DNA of 64,000 nt from JACQFK01 sp964619955 (GTDB taxonomy: Bacteria > Planctomycetota > MHYJ01 > JACPRB01), in NCBI GenBank assembly GCA_964619955.1, contig CAZUJF010000004.1:1-64000 (forward strand), read 5' to 3'. The notes beneath the pieces are model-generated. The model did no database searches and had not been told where the DNA came from. It saw nothing but the letters and a program-made list of their open reading frames with translations. A program made the translations under genes and the position numbers. Of the stretch, positions 52,201-60,600 are shown piece by piece; the stretch's first letter is position 1, and every line of letters starts with the position of its first letter.

Positions 52201-54614
52201 TGGGCACCCTCGAAGCCGGCGCGGGCAACGGGCAGGTCTCGCTCGTCTGGCTCCCGGTCGAAGGGGCCGGGCTCTACGTGGTGCGGCGCGCCGTGGCGGC
52301 GGAGGGCCCCTTCGCGACGGTCGCCACGCTGACGCAGTGCGCCCACGTCGACGGCGGCCTCTCCAACGGGACGACGTACTACTACAGCGTCGCGGCGCAA
52401 AGCATCGGAGGCGAGGGTCCTTCCGCGCCCCCGACGGCCGTGGTTCCGATCGCCCCGCCCGCCGCCCCCACGGGCCTCAGCGCGTCCCCGGGCAACGGGC
52501 AGGTCACGCTCACGTGGGCTCCCGCGGCGCGCGCCGCCGGATACCTGGTGAAACGCGCGCCGCATCCGGGCGGCGCCTTCGCCCCCGCGGCCTCGACCGT
52601 GGACCCCCTTCTCGTGGACGCGTCCCTGCAGAACGGGACGGCCTACCGCTACGTCGTCAGCGCCGTGAACCGGGGGGGCGAAAGTCCTCCGTCGGCGGAG
52701 GCGACCTGCACCCCGATCGCGCCGCCGGCGGCGCCCGCCGCGCCGACCGTGGCGGCGGGCAGCGGCGAGGTCCTGCTCCAGTGGGACCCGGTGCCCGGCG
52801 CGGATTACTACCGTCTCAAACGCGCCGTCGAGCGCAAGGGGCCCTACGCCACCATCGGCAACGTCTCGCGCCCGCGGCATCTCGATGCGGGGCTGCAGGA
52901 CGGCACGACGTACTACTATGTCGTGTCCGCCGTCAACGGCGGCGGGCGCAGCGGGCACAGTCCGCGGGTCGCCGCCACGCCGCAGGCGCCGCCGCCCGCG
53001 CCGCGGGATCTGATGGCCGTGCCCGGCAGCGCGCGCGTCACGCTCAAATGGAGCGCCGTCGAGGGCGCGACCTCGTACAGCCTCAAACGCGCGGCCCGGC
53101 CCGGCGGCCCCTACCAGACGATCCTGCGCACGCCGCAGACCTCGGCGGTCGACACGCGCGTCGAGAACGGCGCCACGTATTTCTACGTCGTGCGCGCCGG
53201 CGTGAACGCGGTCAAGGGGCCGTTCTCCCCCGAGGTCTCGGCGACGCCCCTGGCCCTGCCGGCGGTGCCGTCGGGCCTGCAGGCGGTCCCCGGTCCCGGC
53301 TCCATCCGCCTCACGTGGATCCCCGTCCCGGGCGCCTCGGCCTACGTCGTCCGCCGTTCGAGCGGGGGCGGGGACTTCGAGGTCGCCGCCCATCCGGACG
53401 GTCCCGCCTGGGAGGACCTCGGGCTGCTGGACGGCGTCGCCCACGCCTACACCGTGGCCGCGGAGAATTCCGGCGGCGAAAGCGGGCCTTCGGAGCCGGC
53501 GACGTCGGCCGCGGTGGCCGCCCCGGCGGTGCCGACGGGCCTGAGGGCGGTGCCCTCGAACGGCGAGGTCACGCTCGGGTGGTCGCCGGTGCCGGGCGCG
53601 TCCCGCTACCGCGTGAAGCGGGCGTCCCTCCCGGCGGGGCCCTTCGCGACGCTGGCCGAGCCCCCGAGCCCGCTCTACACGGACACGAAGCTCGCCAACG
53701 GCGTGACGCTCTATTACGCGGTCAGCGCGATCAACGCGCACGGTGAGAGCCCGGACAGCTACCCGGCCTCCACGACGCCCGTGGGTCCGCCGCCGGTCCC
53801 CGAGAACCTGAGCGCGATCCCCGGCCCGTCGAAGATCGTCCTGGGCTGGAGTCCGGCCCCCTTCGCCGTGCGCTACCGCATCATGCGCGCGGACGGCCCG
53901 GGCGGCCCGTACACGCTCGTGGGCAGCCCGCGGGACCCCGCGTACACCGACTGCCCGCTGGAGAACGGCCGGCCCCGGCACTACGTCGTGAGCGCGGTCA
54001 ACGCCGGCGGCGAAAGCGCCAATTCGGCGGAGGTCTCGGCCGTCCCCCAGGGCGCGCCGATGCCGGAGTCCGCCGGCACGAAGACCGACGAGGTGCCCAC
54101 CCTCGAATCCATCGCCATGCCCCGGGGCGAGCAGATGCAGGGGATCGACTACGAGCGCCTGCTGGACCTGCGGCGCGTGGAGCAGCTGCGCTCGCTCTTC
54201 GAGGACACCGCGCAGAAGTTCGAGGAGTGGGAGGTGCTCGCGCTCATCGCCGAGGACGGGACGGAGGCGCGGCGCTCGCTCGAGAGCCTGCTCCGCCTGA
54301 AGCGGCAGAAGCAGGCGCCGGCGTTCACGACGGGGGCCGTCGCGCTCTTCGAGAAGGTCCTCCGCGTACGGGCCCAGCACGGCGCCTTCGCGCGCAGGCT
54401 GCGGGTCTTCCTGGCGGGCCTGGACATCGCCCCGCCGGGCCCCGACACGCTGGAGATCGCGCTCGGCTTCCTCCTGCAGGCCCCGAAGGGGCGCCAGCGC
54501 ATGGCCCAGTGGCTTGAGAACCCGGAGGCCTCGCGGGCCCAGGCCTCGGGCTACATGCGCATGACCTACGAAATCGCCGAGCGCTACCGCATGGCGCTCG
54601 CATCGACCGCGTGA
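49290..54614 (+). CDS. Giant FN3-array protein with the same unknown domain at both ends
   Basis: 1774 residues. Residues 1-165 are a helical domain of unknown type. Residues about 171-1593 contain 16 fibronectin type III repeats of about 88 residues each (typically NGxVxLxWxPVPGAxxYxVKR near the start and TxYxYxVxAxNxGGE near the end). Residues about 1620-1774 repeat the N-terminal domain: LRPLFEAAGLPLRTWEAYA matches LRSLFEDTAQKFEEWEVLA, and both end in (V/A)(Q/E)RYR(N/M)AL. There is no signal peptide, lipobox or sortase motif, so the protein may be cytoplasmic or use an unusual export route. The coiled-coil zinc gene follows after 81 nt. ATG at 49290 has no clear ribosome-binding site. Confidence 0.85.
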   Translation: MGELNPEVFQDLQSAEKLRPLFEAAGLPLRTWEAYAFAFNERTLLRRELTRVSEGRGAPAIHPEVLERLQALRSELDPLVEGLRPFLPPGPRSDAEAELDEMVLGFIAISPTARDIAQQWVADPQRYRAEAAKKLQIIETVVQRYRNALRTEIDREISSGFVPPPQIPRLPAPGVFEASATNGEVTLIWSPVSGAMHFILRRAVMKTGPWKEIARPAEDCYSDTGLPNATTFYYTLSPVSPAGIEGAAAGPVEATPQAPPPVPVGLAARPGNASVALRWMSSPGAIRYRLLRATSPAGPFSPAAITDVPAHTDRDVQNGQTYFYAVASVNPAGESPACPALPATPVAPPPAPAGVQAQPGNARVSCSWQPVPGALRYRVVRRPAAAEAGWTELGTPAQPPLLDVSVANGTTYEYAVHAINAGGEGPASAPVSATPVGAPEIPRGLRAQAGNGEITLDWTPVAGAVTYAVRRSPPSGDRWTLVAQPASPPYTDTGLPHGQAWLYTVAAQNAGGESPPGAPLPAAPCAPPPAPMNLETHAANGRVTLTWRPVPGADRYLLKRAAAPGGPFDLVAAIPGLSHLDGGLPNHATVYYTLSAANAGGESTPSAPVAATPVEPPAAPADVTATAENARIRLAWSAVPGAQRYRVMRSTTPGGPYTAVASPSEPAHVDADVSNGLCYYYVIRALNVGGKGPHSAQVEARPVAAPPAPESLLAHAGNGQVALSWNPVPGATHYALRRWPEDRIVATPAAPSCLDTGVSNGTTYRYAVLALNAGGEGPASAPVEATPLAPPAAPTGLGALATNARVALSWTPSPRAAAYLVRRAAGPEGLFETIGSTEAPSFIDLSASNGTLYSYRIIAVNAGGEGEATAPVGARPQAPPPAPTGLVVSPGNGQVGLSWIPSPRAATYRVLRRTGDGPAAAVASPVEPRHLDVGLENGRAYRYVIHALNTGGESDASAEAEALPLGPPGPVGTLEAGAGNGQVSLVWLPVEGAGLYVVRRAVAAEGPFATVATLTQCAHVDGGLSNGTTYYYSVAAQSIGGEGPSAPPTAVVPIAPPAAPTGLSASPGNGQVTLTWAPAARAAGYLVKRAPHPGGAFAPAASTVDPLLVDASLQNGTAYRYVVSAVNRGGESPPSAEATCTPIAPPAAPAAPTVAAGSGEVLLQWDPVPGADYYRLKRAVERKGPYATIGNVSRPRHLDAGLQDGTTYYYVVSAVNGGGRSGHSPRVAATPQAPPPAPRDLMAVPGSARVTLKWSAVEGATSYSLKRAARPGGPYQTILRTPQTSAVDTRVENGATYFYVVRAGVNAVKGPFSPEVSATPLALPAVPSGLQAVPGPGSIRLTWIPVPGASAYVVRRSSGGGDFEVAAHPDGPAWEDLGLLDGVAHAYTVAAENSGGESGPSEPATSAAVAAPAVPTGLRAVPSNGEVTLGWSPVPGASRYRVKRASLPAGPFATLAEPPSPLYTDTKLANGVTLYYAVSAINAHGESPDSYPASTTPVGPPPVPENLSAIPGPSKIVLGWSPAPFAVRYRIMRADGPGGPYTLVGSPRDPAYTDCPLENGRPRHYVVSAVNAGGESANSAEVSAVPQGAPMPESAGTKTDEVPTLESIAMPRGEQMQGIDYERLLDLRRVEQLRSLFEDTAQKFEEWEVLALIAEDGTEARRSLESLLRLKRQKQAPAFTTGAVALFEKVLRVRAQHGAFARRLRVFLAGLDIAPPGPDTLEIALGFLLQAPKGRQRMAQWLENPEASRAQASGYMRMTYEIAERYRMALASTA

Positions 54615-54635
54615 TCCGCGCGCAAATCAGATTGA

Positions 54636-54664
54636 TTGCACGCCCCGGGCCGGGCCGCTAGACT
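54636..54664 (+). promoter_or_regulatory. Promoter TTGCAC-N17-TAGACT
   Basis: TTGCAC (54636-54641), 17 nt, TAGACT (54659-54664). Start near 54671, about 25 nt before the ATG at 54696. Confidence 0.45.
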
Positions 54665-54695
54665 CAGCAGGGTTCGTTCGTGATAGAGGTGGGTC

Positions 54696-56249
54696 ATGAT
54701 CCTCGAGTGCGCCTGCGGAAAAATGTACCGCGTCAAGGACGACGCGACGAACCTGCCCACCCGCTGCCCCGCCTGCGGGGGCTCGCTGCGCCGCACGGGC
54801 GGGGCCCCGCCCGCGGGCGACGCCGGCCGGGCCCGGGAGCTCGAGGCGCGCGTGAAGGAGCTCGAACGCCAGCTTGAGGCCTCCCGCCCCTCCGGCGGCG
54901 TCCAGCTTTCCGTCGAATCCATCGCGGCGCCCTCGCTGTCCAACCCCATCGCCGAACTGCGCGCCGCCGCCGCGAAGGCCGACCGCTTCGAGCGCGAGCT
55001 CGTGGAGCTGCGCGGCCGCCTCGAGAAGGCGCTCAGCGAGAAGGAGCACGAGCTCGCCGCGGCCGTCGACGGCCTCTCCCGTTCGGAGGCGGAACGCCGC
55101 AAGCTCGAAACCCGCGCGGCCGCGCTGGAGGAGGGGCACACCCGCGCCCTCGAAGGCAAGGACAAGACCATCCAGGCCCTGGACGCCTCGATCGGCTCCT
55201 ACCGCGCGAAGGTCGACGAGCTGCAGAAGCGCGTCGACGCGCTGGAGGCCCAGCGCCTCAACGACCTCTCCCACTTCGACGCCTCGCTGCGCCAGCGGGA
55301 GCAGTCCGACCGGAACCAGCTCGACAAGACCACGCAGAGCCACCAGAAGTCGCTCACGGACCTCCGCGCCGAGCTGGAATCCCGCATCATCGAAAAGGAC
55401 CGCCAGATCACGGACAGCCGCCAGGCGCTGGACCGCGAGGCCGGCGAGCGGCGCCGCCTCCAGGAGACGCTCAACCGCCTGCAGGGCAGCGCCGACCGCA
55501 CGGTCGCGGAGAAGGACGCGAGCATCGCCGCCCTGAACGCGACGCTCGACTCCTACAAGTCGAAGCTGGAGACCGTGCAGAAGCGCCTCGAGAGCCTCGA
55601 GGAATTGCGCCGGTCGGAGCAGGACGCGACGGCCCGCCGCGTCCGCGACGGGCAGGCCCTGCGCGCCCGCCTCGAGGAGGCGGAACACCTGGCGGGCGAC
55701 CTGGATCACGGCGCCGACGCCATCGAGGCGGCGCTGGCCACCCTGCGCGACCGTTCGCGGAGGATGAAGGCCACGCTGCACGAGTCCGTCTCTGGAACGG
55801 GCGAGAGCCCCCTGCGCGGCGAAATGCCCGCGCTTCCGGCGCCGCCGCCCGAGGAGTTCAACGCGATGAGCGACCTGCCGGCCCCCGCCCCCGAGCCCGC
55901 GCCCGCCGCGCCCTCGACCCGGCGCTGGAAGAAGACCCCGCCGGAACTGATCGCGCCCGTGCCCGAGGAGGGCCGCGTCGAGGAACCGTCGGGCGTCTTC
56001 CAGGTCGTCCGAGATGCCGCGCCCGCCCCCGAGCCGGAGCCGGAGCCGCGGATCGAAATTCCCCTGATCGAAGAGACCGCGCCGCCGCCCGTCGAACCCG
56101 CCCCGGCGATCCTGGAAACGCCGCCCGCCCCTTCGGAGGATCTGCCGCTCATCTCCCCGCCGGAGGAAGAGGCGGGGACGAAGGCCGCTGCGCCGCCGGC
56201 GAAGCAGGGGGACACGGCCCGGCGCCGCTTTTCCTGGCAAAAGAAATAA
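54696..56249 (+). CDS. Zinc-ribbon coiled-coil protein
   Basis: A 517-residue protein. Residues 1-35 form a zinc ribbon (LECACGKMY, then CPACGGSLRR: CxC...CxxC) like the planctomycete 'FYVE/ribbon' leader found on signalling proteins. Residues about 45-365 are nearly continuous coiled coil rich in Glu, Arg and Leu. Residues about 370-517 are Pro/Glu-rich and disordered, ending in basic RRRFSWQKK. The motif SVESIAAP near 72 resembles LESIAMP in the C-terminal part of the FN3 protein just upstream. GAGGTG precedes the ATG. Scaffold or cytoskeletal role is inferred. Confidence 0.7.
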   Translation: MILECACGKMYRVKDDATNLPTRCPACGGSLRRTGGAPPAGDAGRARELEARVKELERQLEASRPSGGVQLSVESIAAPSLSNPIAELRAAAAKADRFERELVELRGRLEKALSEKEHELAAAVDGLSRSEAERRKLETRAAALEEGHTRALEGKDKTIQALDASIGSYRAKVDELQKRVDALEAQRLNDLSHFDASLRQREQSDRNQLDKTTQSHQKSLTDLRAELESRIIEKDRQITDSRQALDREAGERRRLQETLNRLQGSADRTVAEKDASIAALNATLDSYKSKLETVQKRLESLEELRRSEQDATARRVRDGQALRARLEEAEHLAGDLDHGADAIEAALATLRDRSRRMKATLHESVSGTGESPLRGEMPALPAPPPEEFNAMSDLPAPAPEPAPAAPSTRRWKKTPPELIAPVPEEGRVEEPSGVFQVVRDAAPAPEPEPEPRIEIPLIEETAPPPVEPAPAILETPPAPSEDLPLISPPEEEAGTKAAAPPAKQGDTARRRFSWQKK

Positions 56250-56251
56250 TT

Positions 56252-56277
56252 CGGGCAGCGCCCCCGGGGGGCGCCCG
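56252..56277 (+). terminator. GC-rich hairpin after the coiled-coil gene
   Basis: CGCCCCC faces GGGGGCG (56259-56273), with flanking CGGG and CCCG extending the stem. It begins a few bases after the stop at 56249. No U-tract follows, so termination would depend on the strong hairpin or on Rho. Confidence 0.3.
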
Positions 56278-56283
56278 ATTCCG

Positions 56284-56289
56284 TATAAT
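56284..56289 (+). promoter_or_regulatory. TATAAT -10 box of the 56319 gene
   Basis: A perfect TATAAT, giving transcription from about 56296. The expected -35 position lies in the GC-rich hairpin and does not match. A GGAG ribosome-binding site precedes the ATG. Confidence 0.45.
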
Positions 56290-56318
56290 CGCCGGATCTG
56301 AAACGGAGAAACAACACC

Positions 56319-56657
56319 ATGGCGGCCTCGACTCCAAAAGGCTGGGAAAAGGAATCCGACAAGCTCTACATCCACGAATCCGGCGTGCGCATCCAGCGCA
56401 TGGTCTATCGCAGCAAGGACGGCTGGTATCTGGTGCCGGTGGATCTCGACCAGGTCTGCTCCGAATTCGAGCCGACCAACGAAGGCCGGGACCAGGCCTT
56501 CGAAGCCTTCGACAAGGGCGTCCTCGCCCAGAAGCCCAAGCGGGTGAAGGCCGCCCCGAAGAAGGCCGCCAAGCCCGCCCCGGCCGAGGATGCCGAGGAG
56601 AAGGACGAGGACGACGAGGACGAAAAGCCGGAATCGGACGAAGGCGACGACGATTAA
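56319..56657 (+). CDS. Small protein with basic then acidic tail
   Basis: 112 residues. The first 70 (SDKLYIHESGVRIQRMVYRS, KDGWYLVPVDLDQVCSEFEP) form a compact beta-containing domain I do not recognise. The last 40 alternate Lys/Ala/Pro (KRVKAAPKKAAKPAPAE) and end in a run of Asp/Glu. Such Lys/Ala tails occur in DNA-binding proteins, and the acidic end may mask them. No membrane segment. Function unknown. Confidence 0.6.
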   Translation: MAASTPKGWEKESDKLYIHESGVRIQRMVYRSKDGWYLVPVDLDQVCSEFEPTNEGRDQAFEAFDKGVLAQKPKRVKAAPKKAAKPAPAEDAEEKDEDDEDEKPESDEGDDD

Positions 56658-56665
56658 GATTCCGT

Positions 56666-56694
56666 TTGCGTTCTTCAAGAGCTTGGGATAGACT
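56666..56694 (+). promoter_or_regulatory. Promoter TTGCGT-N17-TAGACT
   Basis: TTGCGT (56666-56671), 17 nt, TAGACT (56689-56694). It would give a leader of about 185 nt before the zinc-ribbon gene at 56885. The intervening DNA has two copies of GGATTTAA and no open frame worth calling. Confidence 0.4.
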
Positions 56695-56884
56695 CTCGCT
56701 GGATTTAAGAGCATTGAACACGGTGGATTTAACCGCTCCCGGGGACACGACCGCGCAGCCCTCCCACTCCAGGGCCTCAGTCCATTCCCCTTTCGAGCTC
56801 GCCGGCCTGCTTCCGCATTCGCGGCCGCCGGCGTTTCCCTCTTGGCGTTTGTTTTGGTGGTAGGGTTCTTTCGAGGCTGAGGTC

Positions 56885-57205
56885 ATGTACAGCGACAAGC
56901 AGTTGACGTGTGTGGATTGCGGAGCGGCCTTCGCGTTCACGGCTGGCGAACAGGAGAAGTATGCGCAGCTCGGGTTCCAGAACGAACCCAAGCGGTGCGG
57001 CCCGTGCCGTTCCGCCCGCAAGGCTTCCGGTGGCGGGGGCGGCGGCGGCGGTTTCGGGGGCGGTCGGGGCGGCGGTGGCGGCGGACCCCGGGAGTTTTTC
57101 GAGGCGACCTGCGGGTCGTGCGGAAAACCGGCCCGCGTCCCCTTCAAGCCGCGCGGCGATCGTCCGGTCTACTGCAGCGATTGTTTCGGGCAGCAGAAGA
57201 GATAG
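56885..57205 (+). CDS. Gly-rich double zinc-ribbon protein
   Basis: 106 residues. Two zinc ribbons flank a Gly/Arg-rich linker: CVDCGAAFAFTAGEQ...CGPC (about 9-42) and CGSCGKPARVPFK...CSDC (about 76-101, CxxC-x17-CxxC type). The middle is a (GGGFGGGRGGGG)-like linker. The N-terminal ribbon is of the probable zinc-binding 'zf-trcl' type, found in small bacterial proteins of nucleic-acid or translation context. The gene is 14 nt from the SWIB gene, so they are co-transcribed. Confidence 0.75.
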   Translation: MYSDKQLTCVDCGAAFAFTAGEQEKYAQLGFQNEPKRCGPCRSARKASGGGGGGGGFGGGRGGGGGGPREFFEATCGSCGKPARVPFKPRGDRPVYCSDCFGQQKR

Positions 57206-57219
57206 GAGAGGAGACATCG

Positions 57220-57483
57220 ATGGCAGCGAAGAAGGCGAACAGCGCGTTCATGGCGCCCCTCCAGCCCAGCGAGGCGCTGGCGAAGGTGGTCGGATCCAAG
57301 CCCCTCCCCCGGAGCGAGGTGGCTAAGAAGCTGTGGGTCTACATCAAGAAGAACGGCCTCCAGGACAAGGTCAACAAGCGGAACATCAATGCCGACGAAG
57401 CCCTGAAGGTTGTCTTCGGCGGCAAGAAGACGGTGTCGATGTTCGAGATGACCGCCCTGGTCAGCAAGCATCTCAAGAAGTAG
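57220..57483 (+). CDS. SWIB/MDM2-domain protein
   Basis: 87 residues, nearly all a SWIB domain: FMAPLQPSEALAKVVGSKPL, RSEVAKKLWVYIKKNGLQD, and NADEALKVVFGGKKTVSMFE. SWIB domains occur in eukaryotic chromatin remodellers, in Chlamydia topoisomerase and in small proteins of planctomycetes and related phyla. Probable DNA- or chromatin-associated role. GGAGAGGAGAC precedes ATG 57220. A strong intrinsic terminator follows at 57505. Confidence 0.88.
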   Translation: MAAKKANSAFMAPLQPSEALAKVVGSKPLPRSEVAKKLWVYIKKNGLQDKVNKRNINADEALKVVFGGKKTVSMFEMTALVSKHLKK

Positions 57484-57504
57484 ACGTCGTCCGCGACTTT
57501 TCAG

Positions 57505-57542
57505 GACGCCCGGGGGACCCGTCCCCCGGGCGTCTTTTTTTT
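57505..57542 (+). terminator. Intrinsic terminator
   Basis: GACGCCCGGGGGAC (57505-57518) pairs perfectly with GTCCCCCGGGCGTC (57521-57534), followed by eight T (57535-57542). It ends the 56885-57483 operon and is the only textbook intrinsic terminator seen in the window. Confidence 0.92.
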
Positions 57543-57639
57543 ATCCCGAATCCCCGACACCGAATCCCTCCCGGGAACCGTATATCAAATGGGTTTGCAG
57601 GAGCGGGACGGTACCGGGCGGCGCGGACGTGAAATTGCG

Positions 57640-57668
57640 TTGCCCCCGAGGTCGGGATGGGTTAGATT
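57640..57668 (+). promoter_or_regulatory. Promoter TTGCCC-N17-TAGATT
   Basis: TTGCCC (57640-57645), 17 nt, TAGATT (57663-57668). Start near 57675, about 18 nt before the kinase ATG at 57693, with GAGGA as ribosome-binding site. Confidence 0.4.
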
Positions 57669-57692
57669 TTTCAGACCCCGAGGATCAGCTTG

Positions 57693-60600
57693 ATGGCGGA
57701 CCAGGCCCCCCTCCCCTCCTGCGCCTGCGGCGCCGCCCTGGCGCCGGGCGTCGCCGTCTGCCCCGCCTGCGCCGCCAAGCCGGCCCCGGACGCGTCCCTC
57801 CTGAAGATCTCCAAACAGACCAGCACGCCCGCCACCGCCCGCCGGGCGCCGGGCACCACGACCCCGGCCCCCAAACACGAGCCTTCCCGCGAGCCGCCCC
57901 TGCCCGCCCCCATCAAGGGCTACAGCTTCGTCAAGCGGCTGGGCTCGGGCGGCATGGGGGACGTCTACCTCGCGCGCCAGGAAAGCCTCGACCGGCTCGT
58001 CGCCATCAAGCTGCTGCCCCCGGAACTGGCCAAGGACAAGGCCTACGTCGAGGGCTTCATGCGCGAGGCCCGCTCGGCGGGCCGGGTCACCCACGAGAAC
58101 ATCATGGGGTCCATCGACGTCGGCGAATCCGAAGGCCGCTACTACTTCGTCATGGAGTACGTGAAGGGCGAGACGCTCTTCCGCCTCATCAAACAGGAAA
58201 AGAAGCTCGGCGAGGTGAAGGCCCTCACCCTCGCCCGGCAGATTTCGCGCGGCCTGCGTCATGCCCACCAGCTCAACATCATCCACCGCGACATCAAACC
58301 CAAGAACATCCTCATCACCCCCGAGGGGACCGCCAAGATCTGCGACTTCGGCCTCGCCACCACCGTCAAGGCCCTCGACGGCGCGGCCGGGGACGACGAT
58401 GAGACCGTCCACACGACCCCGGCGTACGCGTCGCCCGAGCAGTGCCGCGCGGACCCCCTCGACCACCGCAGCGACATCTATTCGCTCGGCGTCTCGCTGT
58501 TCGAGATGCTCACGGGGCGGCGCCCCTTCACCGCCGCCACGTCCCAGGAGCTGATGACCAAGCAGGTCACCGAGCCCCCGCCCGACCCCCGCACCCTCAA
58601 CCCCCAGATTTCCGAGGGCGCGGCCAAGCTGACCCTGCGCATGCTGCGCAAGCACCGCGACGAGCGCTTCAAGGATTACGACGAGCTCCTCCGCGTGCTC
58701 GACGGCCTGCTCGGGCCCCGCACCGGAAGGCACAGCGCTCCGCCCGCGGCGCTCGAGGGCGCCCCGCGCGAGGGCGGCGGCAGGAAACCGCTGCTGATCG
58801 GCGCTTCCGCCGCGGCGGCGGTCCTCATCCTCGTCCTCGCCCTGGTCTTCCGGGGCGGCCCGCCCGCGCCCCCGCCCGCTCCCGCGCCCGCGCCGGTCTC
58901 CAAGGCGTCCCTGCTGGAAGCCGAGGTGAAACGGCTGCTCGAGGAAATGCGGGGCGTGCAGAAGGAGGCGCAGGGGAAACACGGGGAATACGACCTCGTC
59001 CGCGCCCGCTGGAAGGAGCTGGAGGAGCGTTTCGCCGGAAAGCCCGCGCAGGCGCTCTTCGCCGCCGCCCGCATCGACTTCGAGAAATCCGTGGGCGAGG
59101 AGGCCGAGACCATCGCGAAGGATCTCATCAGCGACGCCGACGCCCATCTCAAACTGGGCCGCCCCGCGGAGGCCCTGCAGGCGCTGAAGAAATTCCCCGT
59201 CGAGCTGTCGGCCACGCCGGCCGGCAACCGCGTCGCCCAGAAGGCGCTGGCGGCGGAGAACGCGATCAACACCCGCTTCAATGAAGGGCTCCAGAAGGCG
59301 TCCCAGCTGCTGGCCGCCGAGAAGCCGCTCGAGGCCCGGCGCGAGGCGACGGCCCTGATTTCGGCGCTCTCGCTCGACGCCCCCTCGGGGGAGGGCCGGA
59401 CCCAGATGCGGCAGCAGCTGGACGAGTTCCTCCGGCGCGTGTCCGACGCCGAGGCGCTCGCGGCCAAGAAACCCGAGCCCGCCGCCCCCGTGGAGACCGC
59501 CAAGGTGCCCGTGCCGGCCAAGACCCCCGAGCCGCCCGTGCCGGGGACGCCGGCGCCCGCCGTGCCCGCCGGGCGCACGGCCAAGGTCCGGCCCGCCGCG
59601 GGCGCCGCCCTGATCCACTACTCCGTCCTGCGCAGCCCCGTGGAACGGGCCGAGACCGAGAAGCGCAGCGCCGCGGCCGGCTGGTTCGGCAACCGCACGG
59701 TCCCCTTCGCGTTCTGGCGCGCCGCCGCGGTGTTCCTGAACCGCAGCGACGAGCAGTGGAAGCTCCAGGGTCCCGTGCAGGCGGCCCTCGGCGAGTATCT
59801 CGAGGCCGTTCCCGTGCTCACCGAGGCCTCGGATCCGCTGACGCCGGAGCAGCACCAGTCCCTGCTGGAACTGCTCGCCCAGAAGATCTCCACGGCCGGC
59901 GCCGAGCCGGTCGAGGCGCTGCAGCTCTTCGCGCTCGCCCACCTCCAGGAACTGACCCGGAAGAAGCTGAAGGTCGACCCCGCCCTGCTCCTGCAGGCCC
60001 GGCTGGGCAAGGCCCCCGCCGGCGACCTCTGGGGTCCGGTCTCCTCCGTGGCGCGCCTCGAAATGGCCGGCATGCTCTCCAAGCCCCCGGGCCTCTGGCT
60101 GGCCAAGGCCGCCGAGTCGGCGTCCCTGTCCCCCGACTTCGCGACGCGCTACCTCGGCGCCCTCTGCGCGGTGAAGGAACTGAGCTTCGACGCCGCCGCC
60201 GTCACCGACCGCTGGAAGAAGCTCGCCGGCTCCACCACCGACCCGGCCTGGATCAAGATCTGCGACACCGTCGTCGACCGCATCAAGGCCGAAACCACCT
60301 GCGAGCTGTGCAGCGGCCAGGGCCGCTACGCCTGCAGCGCCTGCCTCGGCCTGGGCGCCCAGGTCTGCCTCCCCTGCAAGAGCACGGGCAAGATCATCGA
60401 CCCCTCCGAGGGCGGTTCCATCACCTGCACGGCCTGCCGGGGCCGCCGCGTCATCGCCTGCCCCACCTGCACGGGGCAGAAGGCCGTCAAATGCCCGGCC
60501 TGCGACGGCAAGAAGTCCCGCCCCTCCGTCACGGGGTCGCATTTCCGCCTCTTCGCCGACCTCGCCCTCTGCACGGCCTGCGACGGCTCGGGCAGCCTCT

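Noticed and set aside
49800..54060. Regular repeats suggesting a CRISPR array or satellite
   Set aside because: The period is about 260 bases and follows FN3 protein repeats with diverged DNA; there are no identical short repeats with spacers.
49230..54380. Long minus-strand frame opposite the FN3 gene that looks like a repeat protein
   Set aside because: Its repeats simply mirror the FN3 coding repeats on the plus strand; no domain is recognised.
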